From JANSWY01 sp965243755 (GTDB taxonomy: Bacteria; Bacteroidota; Bacteroidia; Cytophagales; Cyclobacteriaceae): a stretch of 64,000 bases of DNA. Position 1 is the stretch's first letter; the number at the start of each line of letters is the position of its first letter. Location: positions 1,054,001 through 1,118,000 of the forward strand of contig CBDEVW010000006.1 of NCBI GenBank assembly GCA_965243755.1. Reading direction: 5' to 3'. The notes below the pieces were generated by a model. It saw only the letters and a list, made by a program, of their open reading frames with translations. It had not been told where the DNA came from and did not search any database. Positions 9,447 through 18,706 of this stretch are shown here, piece after piece. Position numbers and translations under genes: made by a program.

Positions 9447-9806
9447 ATGAATTTAAATAGAATAAAATATCAATCTAAGGAATTTAATTGCTCATTAGCT
9501 CTTGCCCTTCATTTGATCGGTGATAAATACAAGAGTCTGATCTTATTTCACTTGCAGGATGGCGCTCAAAGGTCGGGTGATTTGCAAAAGAGCATTACCG
9601 ATATTTCAAATAGAATGTTTACGTATTCCATTAGAGCTTTGGAAAAGGACAAATTGGTGAAAAGAACAGTTTATCCGGTTACTCCCCCAAGAGTGGAATA
9701 TGAATTGACAGAAGAAGGTAAATCACTAATCCCCATCATCCAGCAATTGGACAAATGGGGACAGGATTTTGCAAGGGACCATCATTTATATGCTCCTTCG
9801 GAATAG
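9447..9806 (+). CDS. HxlR-family winged-helix transcriptional regulator
   Basis: A 119-residue DNA-binding protein of the HxlR (MarR-like) family. It shows the family pattern: a Cys near the N-terminus (FNCSLALALHLIGDKYK), helix-turn-helix with RSGDLQKSI and ISNRMFTYSIRALEKD, and the wing VKRTVYPVTPPRVEYELTEEG. HxlR proteins usually sense redox or reactive electrophiles, often via that Cys, and regulate neighbouring oxidoreductase or VOC genes. The frame is open from TTG 9369, but ATG 9447 gives the normal ~110-120-residue length. A TACTTTTG box at 9364 could be the -7 element. The 3' end overlaps the convergent VOC gene by 25 bp. Confidence 0.85.
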   Translation: MNLNRIKYQSKEFNCSLALALHLIGDKYKSLILFHLQDGAQRSGDLQKSITDISNRMFTYSIRALEKDKLVKRTVYPVTPPRVEYELTEEGKSLIPIIQQLDKWGQDFARDHHLYAPSE

Positions 9807-10303
9807 TGTAGTTCGTAGGAATGAGAATAAATTTCGAATACAGTCCCAAAAGGATCTTCCACATAACACATACGGTATGGCTTGTCTCCAGGATAATATG
9901 CTCTAATTGGCATTCGCTGTTTACCTCCGGCATCAACAATTCTCTGAACAAGCCCCTCAACATCGGGGTCCTGGACAGAAAAGTGGAACAGGCCTGTTCG
10001 AAATGGTTCGAAGTGAGGTTTCAGGTTTTTACTTTCATTAAATTCGAATAACTCAAATCCAATCTTATCACCCGATGACAGGTGTGCAATTTTGAATGTA
10101 CCCCAACCCTTGCCAAATACATCAATGCACATCTGACCTATAGCAGTTTCATTTTCTTCTTTAACTAAAGTAGGTTCCATAATTACATAGAATCCCATCA
10201 CTTCGGTATAAAACCTTACGGCTCCCTCAAGATTAGGTACGGTAATTCCTATGTGAGAAAATGTTTTAGGGTAAGTTTTAACTGATTTCTCTGAGTTTTT
10301 CAT
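9782..10303 (-). CDS. VOC-superfamily (glyoxalase/dioxygenase-like) protein
   Basis: A 173-residue single-module pair of beta-alpha-beta-beta-beta units. Candidate metal ligands fall at the expected places: His17 (FSHIGITVPNLE), Glu84 or Glu87, His107 (GLFHFSVQDPD) and Glu157 (DPFGTVFEIYSHS). The family includes glyoxalase I, extradiol dioxygenases and fosfomycin-resistance enzymes; the substrate cannot be read from sequence. Its partner is probably the convergent HxlR regulator, whose 3' end it overlaps, which would fit response to a reactive electrophile (inference). Confidence 0.8.
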   Translation of the reverse strand: MKNSEKSVKTYPKTFSHIGITVPNLEGAVRFYTEVMGFYVIMEPTLVKEENETAIGQMCIDVFGKGWGTFKIAHLSSGDKIGFELFEFNESKNLKPHFEPFRTGLFHFSVQDPDVEGLVQRIVDAGGKQRMPIRAYYPGDKPYRMCYVEDPFGTVFEIYSHSYELHYSEGAYK

Positions 10304-10478
10304 TTTACTTTAGTTTGTGAATAATTAAATCTGTGAATTCAGGTGTAAAACAAAAGCAAAAATATTTGATAATCAATACGTTACATTCATTGCACATAGT
10401 TACATCAGTGTGTAATTTTAAGATTTACAAGGGTTTGTTGATAAGAAAAAAGTGAAATTATATTGCTTCTCTTCTGCC

Positions 10479-10528
10479 TGGTCGCAAATGCGTTGCGACC
10501 ACTACCTTCCAGGGCATTTGAAATGCCC
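10479..10528. repeat. Twin-hairpin intergenic repeat
   Basis: Two adjacent perfect stems: TGGTCGCAA-ATGCG-TTGCGACCA (10479-10501) and GGGCATTT-G-AAATGCCC (10512-10528), separated by 10 nt. A partial copy lies at 9314-9344. No T-run follows, so it is not a classical terminator. Confidence 0.7.
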
Positions 10529-10661
10529 GAGGACTACATTATCTGTAAGCGTGCAATAATCCCCAATTCCTGTTTTGAGATACAATACGGAATCTGTGTT
10601 CATGTCTGAGACTGAGCCAGCTTTGGATGATTGAAAAAAATGTACCCGAAAACAATTCCAT

Positions 10662-10680
10662 GGTCTGTGACACACAGACC
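10662..10680. repeat. GGTCTGTG-ACA-CACAGACC hairpin, copy B
   Basis: Exact repeat of the hairpin at 6702-6720, with shared flanks on the right side (GGAT). It lies 120 bp upstream of the serine hydrolase gene. Confidence 0.7.
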
Positions 10681-10801
10681 GGATACACCCGCAATACGAA
10701 TAATTGCCCTTCGATTAAGGAGGGTATTTATTAACTTTAGCAACCTTATGTTGTCGCAAATACCAATAAACAAATACCCTTAAAGCACGAAATCCAATCC
10801 C

Positions 10802-11839
10802 ATGACCAACAAAAAAACAACCACAATCATCAGAATTATTTTGCTGCTGGGGACGATCATTTCTTTGTACTTCGTTCCATGGTTGTTGGTGAAAGCCTGG
10901 ATACTCCCACTACCGGATACGGTTCAGGAGCAATTAGATCAGGCCATTGATCACGGGTTTGACGGAATGATTGTTTACGTGCACCAGGCAGATCAACCAC
11001 CTCAGTATTATGCCTCCGGCTGGCACAATCGGGATAATAAAGTTCCTGCTGATCCAAATGCATTGTTCAAAATTGCCAGTATCAGCAAGTTGTATGATGC
11101 CGTGGCTGTGACCAAATTGGTCAGTGCCGGACGACTTTCTCTGGATAAAACAATTGCTGATTATTTACCAGAATTGGTAGGGAAGATCGCCAACTCAGAC
11201 AAAATCACACTGAAGCTGATGATACAACATAGAAGTGGTATTCCCAATTTTACTGACGCTCCAAATTTCTGGGCAGCTCCTACCAAAACCTATGAGAAAA
11301 GTCTGGCATTGATAGCGGGCAAGCCGGCCAACTTTGAGCCAGGTGAAGACTATGAATATTGTAACACTAACTACCTGTTGCTCAATAAAATCATGGATGA
11401 GGTATTGGGTTACCCTAACTTCCAATTTATCCAGGAAGAAATTCTAACACCTCTGAACCTCATCAACACCTTTAGCTCTTTAAGTGAAGTGAATCCAGAC
11501 GATGTAATGAGTGGTTACCATGTTGGACACCCACATGACCTGAAGAAGGATGAACACGGCATGTTAGCAACTGCAGAAGATGTGGGTATTTTCATCAGAG
11601 CATTGAATGATGGGTCATTGTTTGATGAAGGAGAGCAGGAAATATATGCTTCTGTTTATGAGTTTGAACATGGCGGATGGGTTCCCGGATACCAGAGTTT
11701 TGCTAAATATTATAAAGACCTTGATGCTACCGTTATTCACTTCTACAGCACCACCGATTCCAAGCTGTACTATTGGAACTTGTCTGAAGTTGTAAATGGC
11801 AGGATTGCTAAGATTTTGAGAAAGCAAATGAGCGATTAG
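10802..11839 (+). CDS. Serine hydrolase of the beta-lactamase / DD-peptidase (class C) fold
   Basis: A 345-residue protein anchored or exported by an N-terminal hydrophobic segment (residues 9-30). It carries the active-site set of the family: SISK (Ser93-Lys96), Tyr186-Cys-Asn188 as the YxN motif, and HGG (290-292) in place of KTG. HGG is common in esterase or peptidase members of this fold rather than true beta-lactamases. It probably acts in the periplasm on peptidoglycan-like peptides or esters; substrate unknown. A monocistronic unit with a 500-bp upstream region. Confidence 0.82.
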   Translation: MTNKKTTTIIRIILLLGTIISLYFVPWLLVKAWILPLPDTVQEQLDQAIDHGFDGMIVYVHQADQPPQYYASGWHNRDNKVPADPNALFKIASISKLYDAVAVTKLVSAGRLSLDKTIADYLPELVGKIANSDKITLKLMIQHRSGIPNFTDAPNFWAAPTKTYEKSLALIAGKPANFEPGEDYEYCNTNYLLLNKIMDEVLGYPNFQFIQEEILTPLNLINTFSSLSEVNPDDVMSGYHVGHPHDLKKDEHGMLATAEDVGIFIRALNDGSLFDEGEQEIYASVYEFEHGGWVPGYQSFAKYYKDLDATVIHFYSTTDSKLYYWNLSEVVNGRIAKILRKQMSD

Positions 11840-11983
11840 CTCAAACTTTTAAACCGTTTATGTGGACGAAAGAAACCGGAGGTATTTTAAACTTGAAAAA
11901 ACATTAGTTTAGTAGGTGAAATGTGGTTCAGAAGGTGCGTGCTCTACATTCGCTCCAACCATTAAGGTGCAATAAAAATTACG

Positions 11984-12565
11984 ATGGATAAGAAAAGTAA
12001 TCCCCAAGTTTGGAAGGTGATATTAAATGGGAAAATTGAAAGGATTATCATATTCTATTTGATCCTGTCCATAATGTTTCTGATTGGGTTATTTGAAGGA
12101 GGGTGGATTAATTTTGAAGACGGCACTAAGAATGTTGAGAGTGACGGATTTATAGGTTTAATGATCTTTTTATTCGTTCTTTTAGGGATGCCGTTGCTTC
12201 TTGCTACCTTTTCTCAATTGATCAAGTCGAAGGTTCCAGTGAAGATTGAGATTGACTCCAATGCCCATGAACTAATTCTATTCTTTAGCAAAAAGAACTC
12301 AACGAAACTGAGGTTCGATGACTTGTTGTTTTCATACTGTGAAAAAGTCAGTCATAATTGTTTAACCATATATAAAACATTTGTAGGAACAAGAGGGCAA
12401 ATTGTTACCAAAAAAATGACCATATTAATTGGTCTCCCAATGACATTAAGTTGGAAAAAACAACAACTTAAAGAAATTGAAACAGCTTTTCAGGAATTAG
12501 AGATACCAGTGATTGATGATGAACATAAACATTTACCTCTTTGGGAGAGGCTAATTTCAAACTGA
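11984..12565 (+). CDS. Two-span membrane protein, unknown
   Basis: A 193-residue protein with two membrane segments (residues about 21-40 and 56-80), then a beta-rich cytoplasmic tail (VKIEIDSNAHELILFFSK ... LRFDDLLFSY) that resembles the PH-like architecture of neighbouring unknown membrane proteins. No recognised family, no clear partner gene. Confidence 0.5.
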   Translation: MDKKSNPQVWKVILNGKIERIIIFYLILSIMFLIGLFEGGWINFEDGTKNVESDGFIGLMIFLFVLLGMPLLLATFSQLIKSKVPVKIEIDSNAHELILFFSKKNSTKLRFDDLLFSYCEKVSHNCLTIYKTFVGTRGQIVTKKMTILIGLPMTLSWKKQQLKEIETAFQELEIPVIDDEHKHLPLWERLISN

Positions 12566-12732
12566 TTTCAAATAACCTTATGATATGATCCAATCAAATT
12601 GGTCGATGAAATGAATGAAGCCAACTTTTGATATGATTCCATTCAACCATCGACCGAACCATACACTCTAAAGCAAGATGCAGGTTTTTGATTGTCCTTT
12701 TTAAAGCTTGAACCTGGATTGGACTAAACCTC

Positions 12733-15700
12733 CTAATCTATCCCTTCCACCCATGCACCTCCTGCTTCAACTACCTGCTTACTCAACGCCCTGGCTTGAT
12801 TTTTTAAAGTATTCAATTCAGTATTCATTTCTCTCCATTGTTGGGTAATGATCTCAACAGTCTGTCGATGAGTCTGCGTTGGGCCATAAGTGGAGAGTGA
12901 GATGCCCCTGTTTAATGCAAAAAGACGGGCGCCCAGAGTTGGTTTGGTTTTTTCCCCAATCTCTCTTTTCGCCGGATTTCCATTTAACCGGGTATCCAAT
13001 GTATTCAAATCAGCGCTGAGTTTGGCAATATTTTCCAGTGCATCACTATCTAACTTCGATAACATGGCGGCCTCAGCGAGTTTATTGCTATACTTAATAA
13101 CATTGTCCAGTTGAATCGATAGTTGATTCACGTCCCTGGTCAACTGCTCATATTGGCGCCAGAAAGCCAGCACCTCTTCCATTGGACTACCTTCAATGGC
13201 CGTTTCACCGAGTCGCTCTACTTCAACATCTACAGGTCCGGCCAGCTGACTTATTTTGCCTTTTTCATAAACGTTTAATGTAGCCTTGTAGCTCCCTGGG
13301 GCTGCCAGAAGTGCCGTTAGTTGCTGGTCCTTGCCATCCAACAATATTGTTCCCGAACCTCCAACTTTCAGGTTCCACGACACCCGGTTAAACCCTTTTT
13401 TATTGGTCGCTTTCACACGGTTGATCACTTGCCCGTCAGCATCGCTGATCTCGAGATACACAAAAGGTTTAGTTTCCCGAACTTCAGCAGCTAAGGCATC
13501 CCATCCGGGAAATGAGACTGCAGATTTCTCTGAATCCTGCCTCAATTTTTCAAGACTTTTGATCTCATCCTTTAGATAATAGGTAAAGACTGCTCCAAAA
13601 TCAGGATTTGGCGCTACATATAGCTGTGAACCCTGTGAGCCACGCTTGTCATCAAAGTCCAGCACGGAACGCTCTATGTACCACCAGGCTTTACGAGGCT
13701 TAAACAAAGTAGCATTCTGGTTCAGCTGACTTTTGCTCACCTCTCTTAGTGCGCTGTAATCATCGAGCACATAGAAGCCACGACCAAAAGAAGCTGCGAC
13801 CAAATCATTTTCCCTGCGTTGAATGGCCAGATCCCTGAATGAGATTGTTGGTATTCCTCCATTCAAGGCGGTCCAGCTCGCACCGCCATCTACGGTGAAG
13901 TATACACCAAATTCTGTCCCGGCGAACATCAGGTCCTTGATCACATGATCCTGAACAATGCGCCACACCAGGTTCTTCTGCCCTAAACCATTTTCAATGC
14001 GTTTCCAGGTTTCCCCTTTATCAGTGCTCTTCAGCAGATAGGGTTTGTAATCACCTGCTTTATGATTGTCGAGGGCGACATAAAATGTATTTTCATCAAA
14101 CAGATCTGCCTTGATGTCGTTTACGTAGCTTCTGGCAGGAACACCCATTGTACTCACCTCAATCTTTCTCCAGGTTTTTCCTTCATCAGAAGTCACCTGA
14201 ATCAGGCCGTCATCCGTCCCAATGGCAATCACCTGCTCATTTTTGGGTGATACTGCGATGGAAGTAATGGTGTTATGGTTGGACATGGCATTTACATCCC
14301 AGGGCGAGTCCCAGCTTTGTATACCTCCCATGATTGGTAATGCTACACGTTCTTCATTTCTGGTCAGATCGTCGGAAAGTGTGGTCCAGGAATCTCCTCT
14401 GTTGGTGCTTTTCCATAGTCGCTGAGAGGCGTGATAGATGGTCGTAGGCACATGAGGTGAGACCAAAATCGGGGCGTCCCAGTTGTAACGCTCATAATCT
14501 TCATCTGCACCAGGTTGTGGCATGATATCGGTTACTTCACCAGATTTTAAATCAATTCTGGAGAGTGTTCCCTGTTGTCTTTGTCCATACATGATGTCCG
14601 GGTTACCGGGTTCTGTAGCGGGCTGATGGCCATCCCAGTTGAGCACCACTTTCCAATCTGCATTTCTAATGCCATGATGGTTCATGGTACGTGAGGGACC
14701 ACCTTCGGTACTATTGTCCTGGGTACCTCCATAGATATTGTAAAATGGCTCGGCATCATCAACAGCCACCTTGTAGAACTGAGTGAGTGGTAGATTCTCC
14801 ATATATCGCCAGCTGGCGCCCAGATCAAAACTCTCGTAAAGACCACCGTCAGTTCCGACCAGCAGGTAATTCGGGTCAGACGCTTTGAAAGCGACCGAAT
14901 GGTTATCGCCATGCTTGGCGGTCTCGTCCATGTAGTGGAAGGTTTTTCCTCCATCCTCGGACTTCATCAGGCGATTGTTCATCAGGTAAAGTCGATCGAA
15001 CTTATGTGGGGAGGCATAAATCTCCTGATAGTAGTGAGGTCCCGTCGCTCCAGCTACGGCATCCGACATTTTGGTCCAGCTGCCACCTCTGTTTTCTGAG
15101 CGCCATACGCCTCCTTTGATACGATCGAGTTCAATGGCGGCATAGAGTACATCCGGGTTTTGTGGCGAAATGGCTAAACCTGTTTTTCCCCAGTTGCCTT
15201 CAGGTAAACCTGTTTTTAACATTCGCCAGGTGTCTCCGGCATCTTCAGATACATAAAGTCTCGACTTTTTTCCACCGCCCATCCAGGCAGCTACAGTTCT
15301 GTGGTGTTCCCAGGTTACAGCATAAATGCGGTCTGGGTCTCTTGGGTCATGAACAATATCAGTTACACCAGTGTACAGGTTGTCACCCAGTGTCTTTTTC
15401 CAGGATTTCCCTCCATCAACTGACTTGAAAAAACCGCGATCTCCACCAGGGCTCCAGAGTGGCCCCTGAGAAGCCACCATAATTACATCTGAATTGTCCG
15501 GGTGCACAATGATTTTAGAAATATGTTCTGAATTCCTGAGCCCCATGTTTTCCCAGGTAGCACCACCGTCTAAACTACGGTAAATGCCATCACCAAACCC
15601 GGCATGTCTTCCGCCTACGTTTTCACCGGTTCCTACCCATACGGTGTAGGGGTTATTTGGGTCAAGTGTGACACATCCTATTGAATAAACAGGCTGGTCA

Positions 15701-16002
15701 TCAAAAATAGGTTTAAATGTAGTTCCTGCATTGGTAGTTTTCCAAACACCCCCTGAACCCACAGCTACATACCATACATTTTCATTGGTAGGATCGATGG
15801 CCACATCCGCGATGCGACCCGACATGAAGGCAGGTCCGATGCTTCTGAATTTGAGACTGTCAAAGAGCTTTGAATCAATCGGTGTGGCACTTACAGCACT
15901 TGATTTTTTTCTTTGGGTAAACCCCAGGTCAGCAACCAATAAAAGCGCAACCGTCAGGGCCAGGGTTAATGCATTTCTCATGAAGTTAGTATTAGGTTTC
16001 AA
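12733..16002 (-). CDS. Large exported Asp-box (sortilin/VPS10-like) beta-propeller protein
   Basis: A 1089-residue protein with a signal peptide (start at Met1 or Met8). At least ten Asp-box/BNR motifs of form S-x-D-x-G-x-(T/S)-W are visible (for example SLDGGATW, SVDGGKSW, SEDAGDTW, SENRGGSW, STNRGDSW, STDKGETW, TVDGGASW), giving one or two beta-propellers of the VPS10/sortilin N-terminal type over residues about 50-740. The last ~300 residues form an Ig-like segment followed by a helical, probably coiled-coil, end. Such proteins are often labelled glycosyl hydrolases, but no catalytic residues are evident. No T9SS sorting domain is seen, so periplasmic location is likely. Divergent from the CocE-type hydrolase gene. 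Confidence 0.82.
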   Translation of the reverse strand: MKPNTNFMRNALTLALTVALLLVADLGFTQRKKSSAVSATPIDSKLFDSLKFRSIGPAFMSGRIADVAIDPTNENVWYVAVGSGGVWKTTNAGTTFKPIFDDQPVYSIGCVTLDPNNPYTVWVGTGENVGGRHAGFGDGIYRSLDGGATWENMGLRNSEHISKIIVHPDNSDVIMVASQGPLWSPGGDRGFFKSVDGGKSWKKTLGDNLYTGVTDIVHDPRDPDRIYAVTWEHHRTVAAWMGGGKKSRLYVSEDAGDTWRMLKTGLPEGNWGKTGLAISPQNPDVLYAAIELDRIKGGVWRSENRGGSWTKMSDAVAGATGPHYYQEIYASPHKFDRLYLMNNRLMKSEDGGKTFHYMDETAKHGDNHSVAFKASDPNYLLVGTDGGLYESFDLGASWRYMENLPLTQFYKVAVDDAEPFYNIYGGTQDNSTEGGPSRTMNHHGIRNADWKVVLNWDGHQPATEPGNPDIMYGQRQQGTLSRIDLKSGEVTDIMPQPGADEDYERYNWDAPILVSPHVPTTIYHASQRLWKSTNRGDSWTTLSDDLTRNEERVALPIMGGIQSWDSPWDVNAMSNHNTITSIAVSPKNEQVIAIGTDDGLIQVTSDEGKTWRKIEVSTMGVPARSYVNDIKADLFDENTFYVALDNHKAGDYKPYLLKSTDKGETWKRIENGLGQKNLVWRIVQDHVIKDLMFAGTEFGVYFTVDGGASWTALNGGIPTISFRDLAIQRRENDLVAASFGRGFYVLDDYSALREVSKSQLNQNATLFKPRKAWWYIERSVLDFDDKRGSQGSQLYVAPNPDFGAVFTYYLKDEIKSLEKLRQDSEKSAVSFPGWDALAAEVRETKPFVYLEISDADGQVINRVKATNKKGFNRVSWNLKVGGSGTILLDGKDQQLTALLAAPGSYKATLNVYEKGKISQLAGPVDVEVERLGETAIEGSPMEEVLAFWRQYEQLTRDVNQLSIQLDNVIKYSNKLAEAAMLSKLDSDALENIAKLSADLNTLDTRLNGNPAKREIGEKTKPTLGARLFALNRGISLSTYGPTQTHRQTVEIITQQWREMNTELNTLKNQARALSKQVVEAGGAWVEGID

Positions 16003-16251
16003 TCAAATTTAAGCGCTGGTACCCATATTAAGATGAACAAATCAGGTCACCTGCTGGCAGATGGTTTGAGCGGTGAAATATGGAGATAAGTGAGTCTGTT
16101 TAGTGGCCGTGTGCACTCTTTTTCAATTAACCATCCTGATTGGTTATGCAAAAGTTTCGTCAATTAGCTTTCTGGAATATATAAGCTTAATTATAATAGC
16201 GTCATGATTTGGCGTAATTACGCTGTTTCAAATAAACTAACATTCACAATT

Positions 16252-18138
16252 ATGAGTATTAAAACCGTTTATTCGTCCATTATGCTGTTTCTGGCGTGTA
16301 CCAGCCTGGTGTTTTCGCAAACTTCCTATGCAGAGGAAAATTACACCAAGCAGGAATTCGAAATCCCGATGCGTGATGGCACCAAATTGTTTACTCAGGT
16401 CTATAGCCCAAAGGATCAGTCGAAGAAATACCCGATACTGATGAAAAGAACCTGCTACAGTGTCCGGCCATATGGGGAGGATCAGTTTCCGGAATTGTTG
16501 GGCCCATCTGTCACATTAATGAAGGAAGGATACATATTCGTTTACCAGGACGTAAGAGGTCGGTACATGTCGGAGGGAACATTTGATAATATGCGACCAA
16601 ACATTCCCGGTAACAAAAAGAAGGACATAGATGAGAGTTCAGATACATTCGACACCATTGAATGGCTGTTGAAAAATGTTAAAAACCACAACGGCAGAGT
16701 AGGGCAGTGGGGTATATCTTATCCCGGATTCTATACTGCCGCAGCGATCCCTGATGCTCACCCTGCACTCAAGGCGTCCAGTCCGCAAGCACCTATTGGA
16801 GATTTCTTTTTTGATGATTTCCACCACAATGGCGCATTGCTTCAAAGTTATTTGAAAGCCTATCCGGTATTTGGGAAGCAAAAAACAGAAAAAACCACAA
16901 ACGCCTGGTATGGAGACCAGATGATTCAGGACAGCCCTGCTGATGGCTATGCCTTTGGCCTGGAGCTGGGGCCTCTCAAAAATGTTACTGAAAGGTACTA
17001 CAAAGACAATTTCTTCTGGAACCAAATGGTGGAACACCCTAACTATGATGAGTTTTGGCAAAAACGCGGACTCATTCAACACATGAAGAATGTTGATCAT
17101 GCCGTAATGACAGTGGGAGGTTTATTTGATGCTGAGGATCTTTATGGTCCTTTCAACATATATAAGAACATAGAACAAACAAGCCCCAATGCATTCAACA
17201 TCCTGATCATGGGACCATGGAGTCATGGTGACTGGGCACGTGAGAAGGGTTTTCAGGCCGTAAACCACATTTATTTTGGAGACAGTATTTCCACTTTTTA
17301 TCAGAAGGAAATAGAGCGTGAGTTTTTTCATGCGATCCTGAAAGAAAACAGAAAGCCAAACCTGCCGGAAGCGTTTATTTTTGATACAGGGGTTAAAGAA
17401 TGGGAATCATTTGAAGAGTGGCCACCAAAAAGTATTCCACCTGTTACGCTCACCTTTCATGAGAATGGAAAGCTGCAACTCAATGGAACTCCCGATGAAG
17501 CACTGGTTTTTGAGTACGTGAGCGATCCCATGAAACCAGTGGCCTATCGGTCAGAAATTGAAGGGTTGACTTTTACGCCCCGTGCGTATATGACAGATGA
17601 TCAGCGGCATGCATCCAGGCGGCCAGATGTGCTTACATTTGTTTCTGACGTGATTGAGGATCCAGTTACGCTGGCAGGAGAAATCAACGCAAAACTGAAA
17701 GTCGCTTTGAGCAGCACTGATGCAGATTTTATTGTGAAACTGATTGATGTGCATCCACAGGATCATCCCGACTATGAGCATAACCCCGATAACATCAGGA
17801 TGGGGGGATACCAGATGTTGGTACGCGCAGAGGTAATGCGTGGAAGATTTAGAAACAGCTTCGCAACTCCCGAACCTTTTGAACCCGGCATGCCCACTGA
17901 GGTGAATTTCAGGTTGCAGGACATACTCCATACTTTCAAGAAAGGTCATAAAGTAATGATTCAGATCCACAGTACATGGTTTCCATACATTGACAGGAAC
18001 CCGCAGAAGTATGTGGATAATATTTATGAAGCCAATGAATCAGATTTTCAGAAAGCCACCATTCAGGTTTTTGGTTCCTCTGTAATTGAAATTGGTGAAG
18101 ACCCACTGGAGGTAAATCTTGTTCCCGGGGATCAATAA
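16252..18138 (+). CDS. CocE/NonD-type alpha/beta hydrolase (X-Pro dipeptidyl peptidase S15 fold)
   Basis: A 628-residue exported hydrolase. The signal peptide is MSIKTVYSS.. ending VFSQ; the ATG at 16252 puts it at the N-terminus, whereas the longer frame from 16204 would bury it. The S15/CocE catalytic set is visible: nucleophile Ser156 in GISYPG, Asp293 in GGLFDAED, and His325 in GPWSHGDW. The C-terminal part (from about residue 430) is the jelly-roll X-Pro_dipeptidyl C domain with the FRLQDILHTFKKGHKV block. Members cleave esters, amides or glutaryl-7-ACA-like acyl groups; the native substrate here is unknown. The small SRPBCC gene follows by 9 bp, so they form an operon. Confidence 0.9.
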   Translation: MSIKTVYSSIMLFLACTSLVFSQTSYAEENYTKQEFEIPMRDGTKLFTQVYSPKDQSKKYPILMKRTCYSVRPYGEDQFPELLGPSVTLMKEGYIFVYQDVRGRYMSEGTFDNMRPNIPGNKKKDIDESSDTFDTIEWLLKNVKNHNGRVGQWGISYPGFYTAAAIPDAHPALKASSPQAPIGDFFFDDFHHNGALLQSYLKAYPVFGKQKTEKTTNAWYGDQMIQDSPADGYAFGLELGPLKNVTERYYKDNFFWNQMVEHPNYDEFWQKRGLIQHMKNVDHAVMTVGGLFDAEDLYGPFNIYKNIEQTSPNAFNILIMGPWSHGDWAREKGFQAVNHIYFGDSISTFYQKEIEREFFHAILKENRKPNLPEAFIFDTGVKEWESFEEWPPKSIPPVTLTFHENGKLQLNGTPDEALVFEYVSDPMKPVAYRSEIEGLTFTPRAYMTDDQRHASRRPDVLTFVSDVIEDPVTLAGEINAKLKVALSSTDADFIVKLIDVHPQDHPDYEHNPDNIRMGGYQMLVRAEVMRGRFRNSFATPEPFEPGMPTEVNFRLQDILHTFKKGHKVMIQIHSTWFPYIDRNPQKYVDNIYEANESDFQKATIQVFGSSVIEIGEDPLEVNLVPGDQ

Positions 18139-18147
18139 AATTATTCC

Positions 18148-18606
18148 ATGAAGAGATTACAATATCATGTGACAATTGATGCGCCCGCGAGTAAGGTATA
18201 TGATGTAATGCTGGGAATCAGCCAAAAGTCAACTTACGAAGAATGGACGGCCTTATTCAACCCAACTTCCACCTATGAAGGGAGTTGGGAAAAGGGCAGT
18301 AAAATGCTGTTTGTAGGCACAGATGAGCAAGGCGAAAAAGGAGGTATGGTTGCCGAAATAGTTGACAACATTCCTAATCGCTATGTTTCTATTCGTCATT
18401 ATGGACTTTTAAAAGCGGGCAAGGAAATAACCATGGGACCAGAAGTTGAAGAATGGGCCAATGGATGTGAAAACTATACTTTCAAAGAAAATGGTCAGCT
18501 CACAGAAGTTACCATTGACCTGGATACTGTGGAAGATTACGTGGATTATATGAATCAGGTCTACCCAAAAGCACTCGATCAACTGAAAGAGATTTGTGAA
18601 AGGTAA
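18148..18606 (+). CDS. SRPBCC (START-like) ligand-binding domain protein
   Basis: A 152-residue single-domain protein with the N-terminal strand-helix signature of the SRPBCC/AHSA1 superfamily (VTIDAPASKVYDVMLG) and a long C-terminal helix (YPKALDQLKEICE). These proteins bind small hydrophobic ligands in a deep pocket. No signal peptide, so cytoplasmic. Co-transcribed with the upstream CocE-type hydrolase; a functional link is inferred from spacing only. Confidence 0.75.
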   Translation: MKRLQYHVTIDAPASKVYDVMLGISQKSTYEEWTALFNPTSTYEGSWEKGSKMLFVGTDEQGEKGGMVAEIVDNIPNRYVSIRHYGLLKAGKEITMGPEVEEWANGCENYTFKENGQLTEVTIDLDTVEDYVDYMNQVYPKALDQLKEICER

Positions 18607-18626
18607 TAGTTTTATGATAAAGCCCT

Positions 18627-18645
18627 GGTTTATGGTTCACAGACC
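18627..18645. repeat. Degenerate CACAGACC hairpin, copy C
   Basis: GGTTTATG-GTT-CACAGACC, matching copies A and B in position of arms and loop, with one mismatch and one wobble in the stem. Intergenic, 62 bp before the MORN-repeat gene. Confidence 0.5.
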
Positions 18646-18706
18646 TGCTCTATCTTTATGCAGAATGTATGTAGCTATTTGCTCTTGAATAAATGAGACT
18701 TTGTAA

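Larger units (their letters stand above)
10304..10801. other. Gene-free interval with hairpin repeats
   Basis: About 500 bp between the VOC gene and the serine hydrolase gene. It is AT-rich near the VOC start and carries the twin hairpin at 10479-10528 and hairpin copy B at 10662-10680. A loose TAACTTTA box at 10732 may belong to the promoter of the downstream hydrolase. I see no convincing reading frame in it. Confidence 0.5.

Noticed and set aside
10802..11839. True beta-lactamase (resistance gene)
   Set aside because: The third motif is HGG rather than KTG and there is an N-terminal membrane anchor; family members with these features are usually esterases or peptidases.
12733..16002. Glycoside hydrolase
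   Set aside because: Asp-box propeller repeats alone do not show hydrolase activity, and no acidic catalytic pair can be identified.
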